64,000 bases of DNA, taken from NCBI GenBank assembly GCA_965201085.1, contig CBDAVS010000021.1, positions 224,011-288,010 of the forward strand, read 5' to 3'. Source of the stretch: JAPOUP01 sp965201085. Lineage in GTDB: Bacteria > Pseudomonadota > Alphaproteobacteria > Rhodobacterales > Rhodobacteraceae. Of this stretch, positions 55,535 through 64,000 are shown in pieces. Below the pieces are notes generated by a model. The model had not been told where the DNA came from and did not search any database. It saw nothing but the letters and a program-made list of their open reading frames with translations. Position 1 is the first letter of the stretch, and the number at the start of each line of letters is the position of its first letter. A program made the translations under genes and the position numbers.

Positions 55535-57271
55535 ATGAAACAGGCAACGCTGGCGCTGATTTTCGCCATACTCCTTGGCGGGACCGCAACAGCCCAGAAT
55601 GTGTTCATCCAGATCGAGGCGCATTCTGACATCGCGACGGCTCAGGAGCGCGTTGGTGTATTCGCCGAAAATCTACCCGATATACGGGGCCTAGAGATAG
55701 GATCGCGTTGGTATGGAATCGCGCTTGGTCCATACGACCGCGAGACCGCCAAGCTGCGTCTCGAAGCCCTGAAGGAACTGGGCATGATTCCGGCGGACAG
55801 TTACCTCGCGGACAGAGAGTCCTACACGCGGCAATACTATCCTGTCGACACCGACGCACCAAGCCCTCCGCAGATTACCTCCGATGACCGTGACCCGGCG
55901 ACCGAACCGGTTACGGAACCCCAGCCACCGGACATCCCCGCCGAAACCCGGAGACAGGCACTACAGAGCGAATCGCGCCTTTCCGCCGAACGGAAACTGG
56001 CTCTTCAGCGCGCCCTTCGTGACCTCGGTTTCTACCAGAGCAGCCTTGATGCCGTATTCGGAAGGGGTACGCGCAGGGCGATGGCCGAATGGCAGGTATC
56101 GAAAGGCTATGAGCCGACCGAAGTCCTGACCACCCGACAACGCAAGGAAATCACCGTGGAGCACGGGGCGTTGCTGGTTCCGCTTGGGCTCCGTACACAT
56201 ATTGACGAAATCGCGGGTATCGAACTGCGACTTCCCGGTGCGATGGTGGCCTTCGATCGCTATGAACCACCATTCGCGCATTATAGCGCGATAGACGGTA
56301 GCGGCGCATCGGTCACACTTGTCAGCCAGACGGGTGACGCCGTTACACTGCGGGCTTTGTACGACGTCATGGAAAATCTCGCCATCGTGACGCAAGACGC
56401 CAGACATCAGAGAACGTCCAGCCGTTTCACGATTTCAAGCGTCGTTGAAAACAAAGCAATCTTCGTGCATGCAAGGCTTGTCGAGGGTGCCGTCAAGGGC
56501 TTTATCCTGACCTGGCCCAATCAGGATGACACCCTGTTCGCAGTTCTCGTGTATAACATGCTTGAAAGTTTCACGCCGATTTCGGGAAGTGTGATGCCCG
56601 ATGTCCTTGCGGGTGGAGCATTGGGAAGCCCGATCGATCTATTCAGCGACCTCGACCTTCGCGAACCTCACGCGTCGCATTCAGGTTTCTATATTGACGG
56701 CGAAGCGACCGTGCTCACCGCATTCGAGGCGGTCAATGGCTGCCAGCGCATCACGCTTGACGGCATACACGATGCGGCGACCATCGCGTCGGACAGGGCT
56801 TTGGGGCTTGCCTTGCTGAAACCGGACCAGTCACTTGTTCCACCTGGCTATGCGAAGATCCGGCTCGGCATTCCGCAACTTAGATCAAGGATCGCCGTAT
56901 CGGGCTATTCATACGGAGGCCGTTTGAATGCGCCAACGCTGACCTTTGGTCTGCTGGCAGATCATAAGGGGCTGGACGACGAGGAAACACTAATGCGACT
57001 TGCGCTTATCGCCAAACCCGGTGATGCGGGCGGTCCGATAATCGACGATTCCGGTTCGGTGGTGGGATTGCTGCTTCCCACAGAAACCGAGTCCCCGCAG
57101 CGCCTGCCACCGGATGTCAGCTTTGCCGTAAACACTGGCGCGATTGCTGGATTTTTCGAACGGACTGGCTTCGCGTTGGAAACAACCAACCGTAGCACCG
57201 GCGTTACTCCCGTGGCAATGGCCAGACTTGCAAACGACATGACGGTCCTTGTTGACTGTTGGGCGAAGTGA
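55535..57271 (+). CDS. Secreted SPOR-like / peptidoglycan-binding / trypsin-like protein, catalytic Ser replaced
   Basis: A 578-residue exported protein. The signal peptide is MKQATLALIFAILLGGTATA. A SPOR-like domain follows (about residues 24-100: NVFIQIEAHSDIATAQERVG and WYGIALGPYDRETAKLRLEA), then a linker rich in Pro and a peptidoglycan-binding type 1 domain (about 155-200: LQRALRDLGFYQSSLDAVFG and RGTRRAMAEWQVSKGY). The C-terminal trypsin-like domain includes DRALGLALLKPDQSL with the Asp and ends with KPGDAGGPIIDDSGSVVGLL. Here the nucleophile position in GDSGGP is Ala, so protease activity is unlikely. Domain order suggests a cell-wall-bound envelope protein. Start: ATG 55535 after GGATTCGGAAACC; an ATG at 55520 is possible. 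Confidence 0.85.
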   Translation: MKQATLALIFAILLGGTATAQNVFIQIEAHSDIATAQERVGVFAENLPDIRGLEIGSRWYGIALGPYDRETAKLRLEALKELGMIPADSYLADRESYTRQYYPVDTDAPSPPQITSDDRDPATEPVTEPQPPDIPAETRRQALQSESRLSAERKLALQRALRDLGFYQSSLDAVFGRGTRRAMAEWQVSKGYEPTEVLTTRQRKEITVEHGALLVPLGLRTHIDEIAGIELRLPGAMVAFDRYEPPFAHYSAIDGSGASVTLVSQTGDAVTLRALYDVMENLAIVTQDARHQRTSSRFTISSVVENKAIFVHARLVEGAVKGFILTWPNQDDTLFAVLVYNMLESFTPISGSVMPDVLAGGALGSPIDLFSDLDLREPHASHSGFYIDGEATVLTAFEAVNGCQRITLDGIHDAATIASDRALGLALLKPDQSLVPPGYAKIRLGIPQLRSRIAVSGYSYGGRLNAPTLTFGLLADHKGLDDEETLMRLALIAKPGDAGGPIIDDSGSVVGLLLPTETESPQRLPPDVSFAVNTGAIAGFFERTGFALETTNRSTGVTPVAMARLANDMTVLVDCWAK

Positions 57272-57779
57272 TCATCGGCGAATTTCGTCAGCTTCGCGAT
57301 TGAGCGTATATAGGTCAATCTCGGGTGAGGTCCCGCAATGGCGACATGTCATCGCGATGCGGTGAAGGCCGACAATATGGAGGACAATGGGATAGGATCC
57401 TCTTTTGGCCTATTCGTTCAATCCATTCATCGAGGGCTTTGAAACGAAAGCGCCGGTCGCACTTGGCTTATTTTCGTACCAGTGGGGCGGACAGCCGCGG
57501 TGAGATACGTTCCGATATGCCAGCGCTCGGGTGGTTATTTCTGGCTCCGCATTTCGTTTAAAGCCAGAGTGGGATCCAACCCGGAAGCCATTCGGTTGCT
57601 TCCATTACCGTATGCCAGCAGCCGGAGTGCCCCGAAAACAGTTTCTTCCCCGATGGATATTTGCAGTAGTTTCGCGGACTGGCGGTGTGGAATAGAATGC
57701 GGTGGGAGCCGGTTCAGGCCAGATTCAATGGCCAAGCATAGACGAAATCGGCAATCCGGTTCATTCGGGCAGACGTTGT
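57272..57779. other. Region without recognisable gene
   Basis: Several frames of 60-110 codons are open on both strands but none looks like a known protein, and the base composition is host-like. It ends at the ISNCY remnant, whose 3' terminal repeat is missing, so part of the original locus was probably deleted together with that IS end. Confidence 0.4.
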
Positions 57780-59370
57780 GCCGGATGCGGCGGGAAGCCT
57801 GAGGCGCTCCCTCTCCCGGAGCATCAGGCCGGGGCGGTGGACGTTCGCGGCTAGCACCGCCAGCGCCACGGCGCGGGCGAAACCCTCCTTTCCGTGGCTC
57901 CGCCCGGGACTTCGACGGGACGGTCGGTGGCGGGAACATATGATGAACATCCGGGCCTCCGCCGGCCCGCCGGCGGCGTGGGCGCGCCGCGCGCCGCGGA
58001 ACGCCTCCCCGCTTTCCCGGACGCGGTCCGCCTTCGACAGCCTGCCCCTGCGGGGCATCGCGTCGGCTCCAGCATCCCGACAGGCCCCAGCCGGTCCGGG
58101 GGGCTGTGCAGACCACGGTCGAAGCTCACCACCGACAGGTCGGGGAACCGGGCCCGCGCCTCCCCGCCCATGGGGACCGCCACGTCCACGTCGCTCCCCT
58201 CCCGCATCACCGATTGTTGCGGGAGGAATCCGTGACGGTCCTCAGGGACGCGGACCGGAACGCCGGGCTCCACCGGGACCCCGGCCTTTCCCTTCGATAT
58301 CCAGCGGGTGTGCGGCCCGGATATCGGGTGCACCTTCCCGCGGTGCGGGACCGTCCCTCCCTTCAGGATCCGCCGTCCGGTCAGGTCCGCCCGGTGCCTG
58401 ACATGGCCGATGAAGCCCCGGGTACTGTCCGATGGGCCCGGGATACCCAACCTGCCGTCGATCTCCGCGCAGCTGGCCTCCGCCCTGTCCGCCAGCTTCA
58501 GCGCCAGCCGGAGCGGCGCCTCCACGTCCCTCGGGCGCGGGTTGGCGAGCCGTGACGTGGCCACCCGGAGGTAGCCTTTCCGGAGCTTTCCGCAAAGGTG
58601 TTCCTTCCGCCGCCAGCCGCGCGGCCCAGGCCCCCGCAGGCCCGGGACACGTCCCGGACCATGCACCGCGCCGCGTCCATCGGCAGGCTGCGGTCGGTCG
58701 GATGGTGCACGTCGGTCCCGGCCACGAAGGAATGACGGCGGCCGCGCGACGCGGCGCCAGGCTTTTCCGCCGCCACCCTGTGGCCCCTCTCCACGACCAT
58801 CCTTCCGACCTCGGCGAGGAGTTCCGGCGTGAGGAGCGGCACGCTGTCAACCGGACGCCGGTATTCGTATCCGTCCCCGTTCCACGGGCCGTGCCCCGGC
58901 CTCCGGCCTTCGCCGGATCGGGATGTGTTGGTTCGCCGGTTCCTGAAGCCGGTCGAAACCGCACCCGGGACCCTGCTTCACCACGCCGGGCACCGGGATG
59001 GTCAACGGCTCCATCCCCGGCCCGCCGACCCGGCGGCTCTTTCCGGGCGGCACCAGCCGACCCGGAAGCCCGGACAGCCGCTTTCGGGTCCCTTCGTCGC
59101 TGAAGGGGTCCTGGAGGCCGATCAGGATCGCCGGGATGTCGTCCCTCGATTTCACGTCCAGCCTGATCCTCCTGATGTCGGGGGCGCCGGGCCTCCGCCG
59201 GGTGTCGTGGACCCTGCGCATCGGGGCCTCCCGAGGGGAGGATTGCCGGATTCCGCGGCATATGGTGGTGAAATCGCCCCCTGACTGTCATATCCGGTGA
59301 ATCCCCGCAAGGCGGATTCCGTCATTTAGCGCGAAAAACCCGTGACTTGGGGGTTTTCTGGCGGACACTA
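57780..59370 (-). mobile_element. ISNCY-family element, decayed (copy 2)
   Basis: The most complete ISNCY (ISDol1-like) copy. Its 5' end TAGTGTCCGCCAGAAAAC is at 59370 on the minus strand. The transposase is readable in pieces: LTPELLAEVGRMVVERGHRV, SFVAGTDVHHPTDRSLPMDA, then CAEIDGRLGIPGPSDSTRGF, GKVHPISGPHTRWISKGKAG and GRLSKADRVRESGEAFRGAR, ending ALAVLAANVHRPGLMLRERE. At least three frame changes separate these blocks and the 3' terminal repeat is lost near 57780. Dead. GC content is high compared with flanking DNA. Confidence 0.82.
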
Positions 59371-59601
59371 CCTACGGACTGGACGGCAATCGGCGATTCA
59401 CGCACCATGCATTGCGATATCACAGGTGACCCGATCCGTGCCGGATTTGCGCTATGGAGTGGAAGCGGCTCGATTCCTACCAAGCAGTGCGAACGGTAAT
59501 TCAATTTCGGGATCACCAACCTTCCGTAATAACACCGTCGGTCACTGCCATGACGCGAAACGCGATATCAACCAAGACGACCGCCGTTTCGGTACCGCCG
59601 T

Positions 59602-60642
59602 TCAGCCGTTTTCCAACGCCTCCAACCCTCTACGGGCGAAAAGAGGAACGAATTCACCCATATTGAGCGCCCGCTCCCTATTGGAAGCGTTGCCGTCCAA
59701 CGCTCGCTTTTTCACGCCCTGAAGAACCGCAGCCATCCGAAAGAATCCGAAAGCGAGAAAGAAGCCAAAATCCTCTATCGGCGGCAACCCTCTGCGACTT
59801 ATGTAGTCGTCTACAAACTCATCATCTTCCGGCAATCCCTGCGCTGAGCGGTCAACACCGTCCAGCCCTCTCCCATCCGGGCCCGTAGGAAGCCTCCATT
59901 GCATGATAACCGACGCAAGATCCGCAAACGGATGACCTATAGTGGAAAGTTCCCAATCCAACACGGCGAGCACGCGGGGTTCCGTCGGCGAATAGATCAG
60001 ATTGTCTATCCTGTAATCCCCATGGACCAAGGTGCGAGGGCCAATGTCGTCGAGACGGTCCTGAAGACGTTCGCCGAGTATCGCTGCCAGCCGATCCATG
60101 TCGGCGAGTGGAGCGGTTTCGGTCGCTCTGTATTGCCGCGTCCAGCGACGGGTCTGACGGGTGATATAATCCCCCGGAGGTCCGTAATCCGTGAGTCCGA
60201 CAGCTTCCAGGTCGACTGAATGCAACGCGGCGAGCACCCGGCACATCTCCCGAAAATACGTCCGCCGCTCGACCTTCTCGACCGCGTCAAGCCTTGGATC
60301 GAAGAATATTCGGCCGGACACATGCTGCATCACGTAGAATGAAGAACCGATCACCGCACCGTCCTCACAGAGAAGATGCATTCTCGCCACGGGCACTTCG
60401 GTTGCCGCAAGCGCCACCTGGACCCGGAATTCCCGGTCAACCGCATGCGCTGTCTTCAAGAGCGGTCCAGACGGCTTGCGACGCAATACGTAGGTCGCGC
60501 CCGGAGTCGACAGTTCATAGGTCGGGTTTGACTGACCGTCGGCGTATTTGCGCGCCGTCAGCGGTCCCGCGTAATCCGGAAGACGCCCGCGGAGATAGGC
60601 GTCAACCGCCGCGATATCCAGGGAATGCGTGTCACCACCCAT
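59602..60642 (-). CDS. Phosphotransferase-family protein (ACAD10/11 kinase-like)
   Basis: A 346-residue protein with the aminoglycoside-phosphotransferase fold. DGQSNPTYEL lies in the nucleotide loop, YVLRRKPSGPLLKTAHAVDR holds the ATP-binding Lys, the catalytic loop is LVHGDYRIDNLIYS, and VLDWELSTIGHPFADLA carries the metal-binding Asp. Bacterial proteins of this group pair with acyl-CoA dehydrogenases, and the human counterparts ACAD10 and ACAD11 phosphorylate 4-hydroxy fatty acids for breakdown. The acyl-CoA dehydrogenase gene directly upstream on the same strand supports that role. Start ATG 60642. Confidence 0.9.
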   Translation of the reverse strand: MGGDTHSLDIAAVDAYLRGRLPDYAGPLTARKYADGQSNPTYELSTPGATYVLRRKPSGPLLKTAHAVDREFRVQVALAATEVPVARMHLLCEDGAVIGSSFYVMQHVSGRIFFDPRLDAVEKVERRTYFREMCRVLAALHSVDLEAVGLTDYGPPGDYITRQTRRWTRQYRATETAPLADMDRLAAILGERLQDRLDDIGPRTLVHGDYRIDNLIYSPTEPRVLAVLDWELSTIGHPFADLASVIMQWRLPTGPDGRGLDGVDRSAQGLPEDDEFVDDYISRRGLPPIEDFGFFLAFGFFRMAAVLQGVKKRALDGNASNRERALNMGEFVPLFARRGLEALENG

Positions 60643-60791
60643 CTCAGGACCGTTGCCCGACGTTGACGCTCATCCGCTCAGATCGGGATGCGAGTCGCGC
60701 GACTGGCCCGTCGCCCGAAAAGCAGGCGTCCATAGCGTTTATCGGAAAAGGCATCGCTGGCCTATTGCAGGGAGCGGTATATTCATACAAA

Positions 60792-62030
60792 TCAATGCAC
60801 GCCTTTATTCGTATAGCGAATGAGTTCCGCCCGCGCGACCTGACGACGATGTACCGCATCCGGCCCGTCGGCAAGCCTTAGCGTTCGAAGATGGGTCCAC
60901 ATATGGGCAAGTGGCTGGTCCTGGCTTATCCCACCAGCACCATGCATCTGCATGGCCTCGTCAACGACCTTTAGCGCCATCAACGGCGCTACGACCTTGA
61001 TTTTATGGATCCATGGCTGCGCCTGACGCACGCCCACCGTATCCATCATGTAGGCCGCTTTGAGACAGAGAAGCCGCGCCTGCTCGATTTCCATCCTCGC
61101 ATTGGCGATGATGTCCTGATTGGCGCCGAGGGTGGCAAGCGGCTTGCCGAACGCATGACGCGCCAGCGCACGACGGCACATAAGCTCCAGAGCTTTTTCA
61201 GCCTGCCCGATCGCTCGCATGCAATGGTGAATACGTCCTGGACCGAGCCGCCCCTGAGCTACCTCGAATCCACGCCCGATTCCGAGAATCAGGTCCTCAT
61301 TGGCGACGCGTACATCCGAGAAACGAATATGCATGTGTCCATGGGGCGCGTCGTCATGACCGAACACCTGCATCGGCCGAAGCACCTTGATTCCGTCAGC
61401 CGCAGCGGGGATCACAAACATTGAATGGCGACCGTGCTTTTGCGCGTTCGGGTCGGTGCAGGCCATGACGATATAAACCCGGGCCCTGGGATCGCCGGCA
61501 CCGCTCGCCCACCATTTCTCACCGTTCAGCACCCAATCGTCACCGTTCCGACGCGCATCCAGTGAGATGTTCGTGGCGTCCGAACTCGCGACATCAGGTT
61601 CGGTCATGAGGTAGGCGGAGCGGATCTCACCCGCCAGCAGCGGCTCCAGCCAGAGATCCCTGTGGACCCGCGATCCATAACGCTCCAGCACCTCCATGTT
61701 ACCCGTATCGGGGGCACTGCAATTGAACACTTCCGCCGCGATTCCCACCTTTCCCATCTCCTCGGCGAGATAGGCGTATTCTACGGTGGTCAGGCCATAT
61801 CCCCTGTCGGAATCCGTCAGCCAGAAATTCCACAATCCCCGCGCCTTGGCCTGGGCCTTCAGGCCATCGAGTATCTCAAGCTGGCGGCTGGTGAACCGGA
61901 AACGCATACCGGAAGGATGCCTGCCGACTTCCGACTGGAATTCCGCGTCCAGCGGTTCGATTTCGTCAGCAATCATTTCACGAACGGCCTTTATCAACGG
62001 AACCAGCCGGTCGGTAACACCTAAATCCAT
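60792..62030 (-). CDS. Acyl-CoA dehydrogenase, ACAD10/11-like
   Basis: A 412-residue flavoprotein. The substrate-loop text is YLMTEPDVASSDATNISLDA; WVLNGEKWWASGAGDPRARV and the FAD-contact region RLGPGRIHHCMRAIGQAEKA follow. The C-terminal helix has AMQMHGAGGISQDQPLAHMW. The form with GAGDPRA is characteristic of ACAD10/11-like dehydrogenases, which work with the phosphotransferase encoded 149 bp downstream, probably on hydroxylated or long-chain acyl-CoA. Start: ATG 62030 (MDLGVTDRLVPLIK) after GGGGCTTGGG; an ATG 15 codons earlier is less likely. Confidence 0.92.
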   Translation of the reverse strand: MDLGVTDRLVPLIKAVREMIADEIEPLDAEFQSEVGRHPSGMRFRFTSRQLEILDGLKAQAKARGLWNFWLTDSDRGYGLTTVEYAYLAEEMGKVGIAAEVFNCSAPDTGNMEVLERYGSRVHRDLWLEPLLAGEIRSAYLMTEPDVASSDATNISLDARRNGDDWVLNGEKWWASGAGDPRARVYIVMACTDPNAQKHGRHSMFVIPAAADGIKVLRPMQVFGHDDAPHGHMHIRFSDVRVANEDLILGIGRGFEVAQGRLGPGRIHHCMRAIGQAEKALELMCRRALARHAFGKPLATLGANQDIIANARMEIEQARLLCLKAAYMMDTVGVRQAQPWIHKIKVVAPLMALKVVDEAMQMHGAGGISQDQPLAHMWTHLRTLRLADGPDAVHRRQVARAELIRYTNKGVH

Positions 62031-62295
62031 CCCAAGCCCCCATTCTCTGACAACCTGACTCCCGAATTGCGACACGGCGGCTTTGCACGCAAGCTCAATC
62101 CGGCTCCGATCACCGCTTCAGACGAATACGATATTGTGCACCCGCTCCCTAGCACCGCCGGAATTCTGAGGGATTTCCAGACCGCTTCGACAGACCGATC
62201 TGGATCATGTCATCTCCCATGTATATTTGGCTTCCCGTTCGAAGATCCTGACTAGTAGTGTCAGCGAAGATCGCGCATTCCGAAAAAAGACGGTC

Positions 62296-62435
62296 TCAGG
62301 CATCCGCTTCATCCCCACCGAAATAGTGAAAGTTGATCCACTTGGTGATCAAAGCCGGTTTCGGATGGCCTTCGATTTCAACCTCGACATCCTAGGTCAG
62401 CGTGATCTCTTCGGTCACGCGTTCCTCGACGGATC
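62296..62435 (-). pseudogene. C-terminal fragment of an unknown gene cut by IS5
   Basis: Directly beside the IS5 target site the minus strand reads SVEERVTEEITLT, an in-frame TAG (62392-62394), DVEVEIEGHPKPALITKWIN and FHYFGGDEADA with a TGA at 62296-62298. It looks like the end of a real protein, perhaps of a hotdog-fold or MaoC-like type, but I cannot identify it. Its 5' part lies beyond the two IS5 copies or is lost. Confidence 0.35.
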
Positions 62436-62438
62436 TTA

Positions 62439-63443
62439 GAGTTTGAATCATAAGTCACTGATATGATCAAACCATTGTTTTCATGGAGTTGACGCCCCCG
62501 CCACCCGCCTGAGCGGGAACCGGCAGGCGGCCAGCGTTCGTTCGTGCCTCACTCACGCCCGAACCGGTGGCGCGTGATGCCTCACCCCGGATGCCAGCGA
62601 GTTCCCGCAGAGGCGCTCATAGTCCTTCGACAGGCGGCGGCACCGGCCCATCCAGGCGAAGGTCCGCTCCACGACCCACCGGCGGCAGGGAACCGTGAAA
62701 CCTTTGACATCCTCCGGTTTTCCGACGGTCCCGGTCACGTCCGGCAACCCCATCCCCGCAGGCCGCTCCCGCAGCTTCGGACCGGGGTGGCCACCGTCGG
62801 CGAACGGCCTGCACACCGTGGGCACCGTCTCCAGCGGCTCCGCGGTCAGGTCCGGTGCGCCGTCCCGGTCCTGGATGTCGGCGGTGTGAACCGTCATGAC
62901 GATCGGTGTGCCGTCGGCGTCCACGATCAGGTGCCTTTTCCTCCCCTTCACCTTCCTGCCGGCGTGGTGGCCGCGGGGGCCGCCGCTCTCCGTGGTCCTC
63001 ACCGACCGGCTGTCGACCGGGGCGGCGGCCGGCTCCGCGGAGCGCCCCGGACACCGCCGCGCGAGGTCCCGGAGACGATGCGCGGTACGCTCCGGGAGCC
63101 CGCTCCGCCGCCATGCGTGAAAATGGTTCCGGTCGGTGGAAAACGGCGGATATCCAGAGGGTGACGCGCGCCACCGGCATCCCGTGGACAGGATATACCG
63201 GCCCGCGTCGAACACCGACCGAAGGTCGACCCCGCGCGGCCGTCCCATCCTTCCCCGCTTCGGAAGCATCGGCTCAATGACGGTCCATTCGGCGTCGGTC
63301 AGGTCATTTTGACTGTGGTCGTCCGAGCGCTTATGGAGCTGTTGGGTGGTCCTGTTCCAGGGCATGGCTCTCTCCGGATCTGGGTGCGTTCACCAACCGG
63401 AATGCCACATCCTGCGGGACCACTCAACTTATGGAACAAACTC
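62439..63443 (-). mobile_element. IS5-family element, complete (copy a4)
   Basis: A 1005-bp element with GAGTTTG and CAAACTC ends and perfect TTA duplications at 62436-62438 and 63444-63446. The second TTA is directly followed by the next IS5 copy (63447), so two copies are in tandem with one shared target triplet. It has the only full-length IS5-type transposase frame in the window. Confidence 0.92.
62553..63365 (-). CDS. IS5-family transposase, apparently intact
   Basis: A 270-residue DDE transposase with an N-terminal DUF4096-type domain (NDLTDAEWTVIEPMLPKRGR, then RYILSTGCRWRASPSGYPPF) and the catalytic part: Asp in VDSRSVRTTESGGPRGHHAG, Asp in PFADGGHPGPKLRER and Glu in VVERTFAWMGRCRRLSKDYE. 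GGAGAGAGCC precedes the ATG at 63365. It is the reference for the broken copies at 5211, 22891, 42655, 44303 and 63447, and the likely source of recent transposition. Confidence 0.93.
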   Translation of the reverse strand: MPWNRTTQQLHKRSDDHSQNDLTDAEWTVIEPMLPKRGRMGRPRGVDLRSVFDAGRYILSTGCRWRASPSGYPPFSTDRNHFHAWRRSGLPERTAHRLRDLARRCPGRSAEPAAAPVDSRSVRTTESGGPRGHHAGRKVKGRKRHLIVDADGTPIVMTVHTADIQDRDGAPDLTAEPLETVPTVCRPFADGGHPGPKLRERPAGMGLPDVTGTVGKPEDVKGFTVPCRRWVVERTFAWMGRCRRLSKDYERLCGNSLASGVRHHAPPVRA

Positions 63444-63446
63444 TTA

Positions 63447-64000
63447 GAGTTTGAATCATAAGTCACTGATATGATTAAACTATTGTTTTTCATGGAGTTG
63501 ACGCCCTCGCCACCCGCCTGAGCAGGAACCGGCAGGCGGCCAGCGTTCGTTCGTGCCTCACTCACGCTCGGACCGGTGGCGCGTGATGCCTCACCCCGGA
63601 TGCCAGCGAGTTCTCGCTGAGCCTTTCGTAATCTTTCGACAGGCGGCGGCACCGGCCCATCCAGGCGAAGGTCCGCTCCACGACCCACCGGCGGCAGGGA
63701 ACAGTGAACCCTTTGACATCCTCCGGTTTTCCGACGATCCTGATCACGTCCGGCAACCCCATCCCCCCAGGCCGCTCCCGCAGCTTCGGACCCGGGTGGC
63801 CACCGTCGGCGAACAGCCTACACACCGTCGGGGCCGTCTCCAGCAGCTTCGCGATCAGGTCCGGCGCCCCGTCCCGGTCCTGGATATCGGCGGTGTGAAC
63901 CGTCATGACGATCGGCGTGCCGTCGGCGTCCACGATCAGGTGCCTTTTCCTCCCCTTCACCCTCTTCCCGGCGTGGTGGCCGCGGGGGCCGCCGCTCTCC
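63447..64000 (-). mobile_element. IS5-family element, cut by window end (copy a5)
   Basis: The right-hand tandem partner of copy a4, beginning GAGTTTGAATCATAAGTC. The minus strand encodes the C-terminal half of the transposase (from KGRKRHLIVDADGTPIVMTV to HHAPPVRA, stop at 63562) in one open frame up to the window edge. The second Asp (LFADGGHPGPKL) and the Glu (ERTFAWMGRCRRLSKDYERL) are present. The 5' half lies outside the window, so whether it is intact cannot be seen. Confidence 0.88.

Noticed and set aside
57325..57802. Short frames before the ISNCY remnant as genes
   Set aside because: Three overlapping frames give unrelated Arg- and Ser-rich text without start signals; no homology is recognisable.
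4504..62394. Stop-codon reassignment (TAG or TAA read as an amino acid) to explain the in-frame stops
   Set aside because: Intact genes use these codons as real stops: cobB, cfa and DUF4174 end in TAG. The replaced residues also differ from case to case, and the same genes carry further damage.
62439..64000. Repeated GAGTTTG and CAAACTC blocks as CRISPR or attachment-site repeats
   Set aside because: They are the terminal repeats of IS5 copies with transposase between them; there is no regular short spacing.

Overview
The window looks like a chromosome segment of an alphaproteobacterium close to Rhodobacterales. The evidence is a set of core genes and neighbourhoods usual for that group: DUF2312 beside a tRNA-Thr, the glyQ / DUF6446 / glyS / ppdK block, DUF1467 next to methylmalonyl-CoA epimerase, and pccB / small lipoprotein / pccA / DUF4174 / methylmalonyl-CoA mutase. 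Host genes have moderate GC; the inserted mobile DNA is visibly far richer in G+C. No rRNA, CRISPR array or prophage was seen.

Layout. 1-404: end of an IS30-type element. 426-3.8 kb: tRNA-Thr(TGT), small proteins, the sirtuin deacylase CobB, a periplasmic copper chaperone and ribosomal protein L28. 4.2-9.1 kb: a decayed accessory patch holding a TOTE-type primase remnant with in-frame stops, an IS5-type element, an IS30-type element that splits a gene with a RelE-like C-terminus, and further IS remnants. 9.4-22 kb: a housekeeping stretch (nitroreductase, EI24 membrane protein, DUF1467, mce, aspS, cfa, TerB-DnaJ protein, nhaA, methylmalonyl-CoA mutase, DUF4174, pccA). 22.5-27.4 kb: a Met-rich lipoprotein, an IS relic, pccB and an MFS exporter. 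27.4-36 kb: an IS5-type relic, two c-type cytochromes, choline dehydrogenase, an EamA exporter and an IS256 element with an IS30 nested in it. 36.4-41.3 kb: acyl-CoA synthetase followed by a ruined amidase and urea/branched-chain-type ABC transporter operon. 41.3-47.7 kb: a GC-rich accessory island between two directly oriented ISNCY remnants (unknown protein, IS5 chimera, porin without signal peptide, P-loop ATPase split by an IS5). 48-57.3 kb: VOC pseudogene, ppdK, glyS, DUF6446, glyQ and a secreted SPOR/peptidoglycan-binding/trypsin-like protein. 57.8-64 kb: an ISNCY remnant, a phosphotransferase and acyl-CoA dehydrogenase pair, and two tandem IS5 copies, the last cut by the window edge.

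How the genes fit. pccA, pccB, mce and methylmalonyl-CoA mutase together give the full propionyl-CoA to succinyl-CoA route. Acyl-CoA synthetase, acyl-CoA dehydrogenase and the ACAD10/11-type phosphotransferase point to acyl-chain use. BetA oxidises choline. The aminoacyl-tRNA synthetases, L28 and PPDK are core functions and look intact.

The main story is erosion. About fifteen IS copies or remnants of at least five types occupy roughly a quarter of the window. Several accessory genes are broken by IS insertion, single-base frameshifts or single in-frame stops but can still be read end to end. Most IS copies are themselves dead. This fits a genome in an early phase of reduction after an IS burst, as in recently host-restricted symbionts; that lifestyle is inference.
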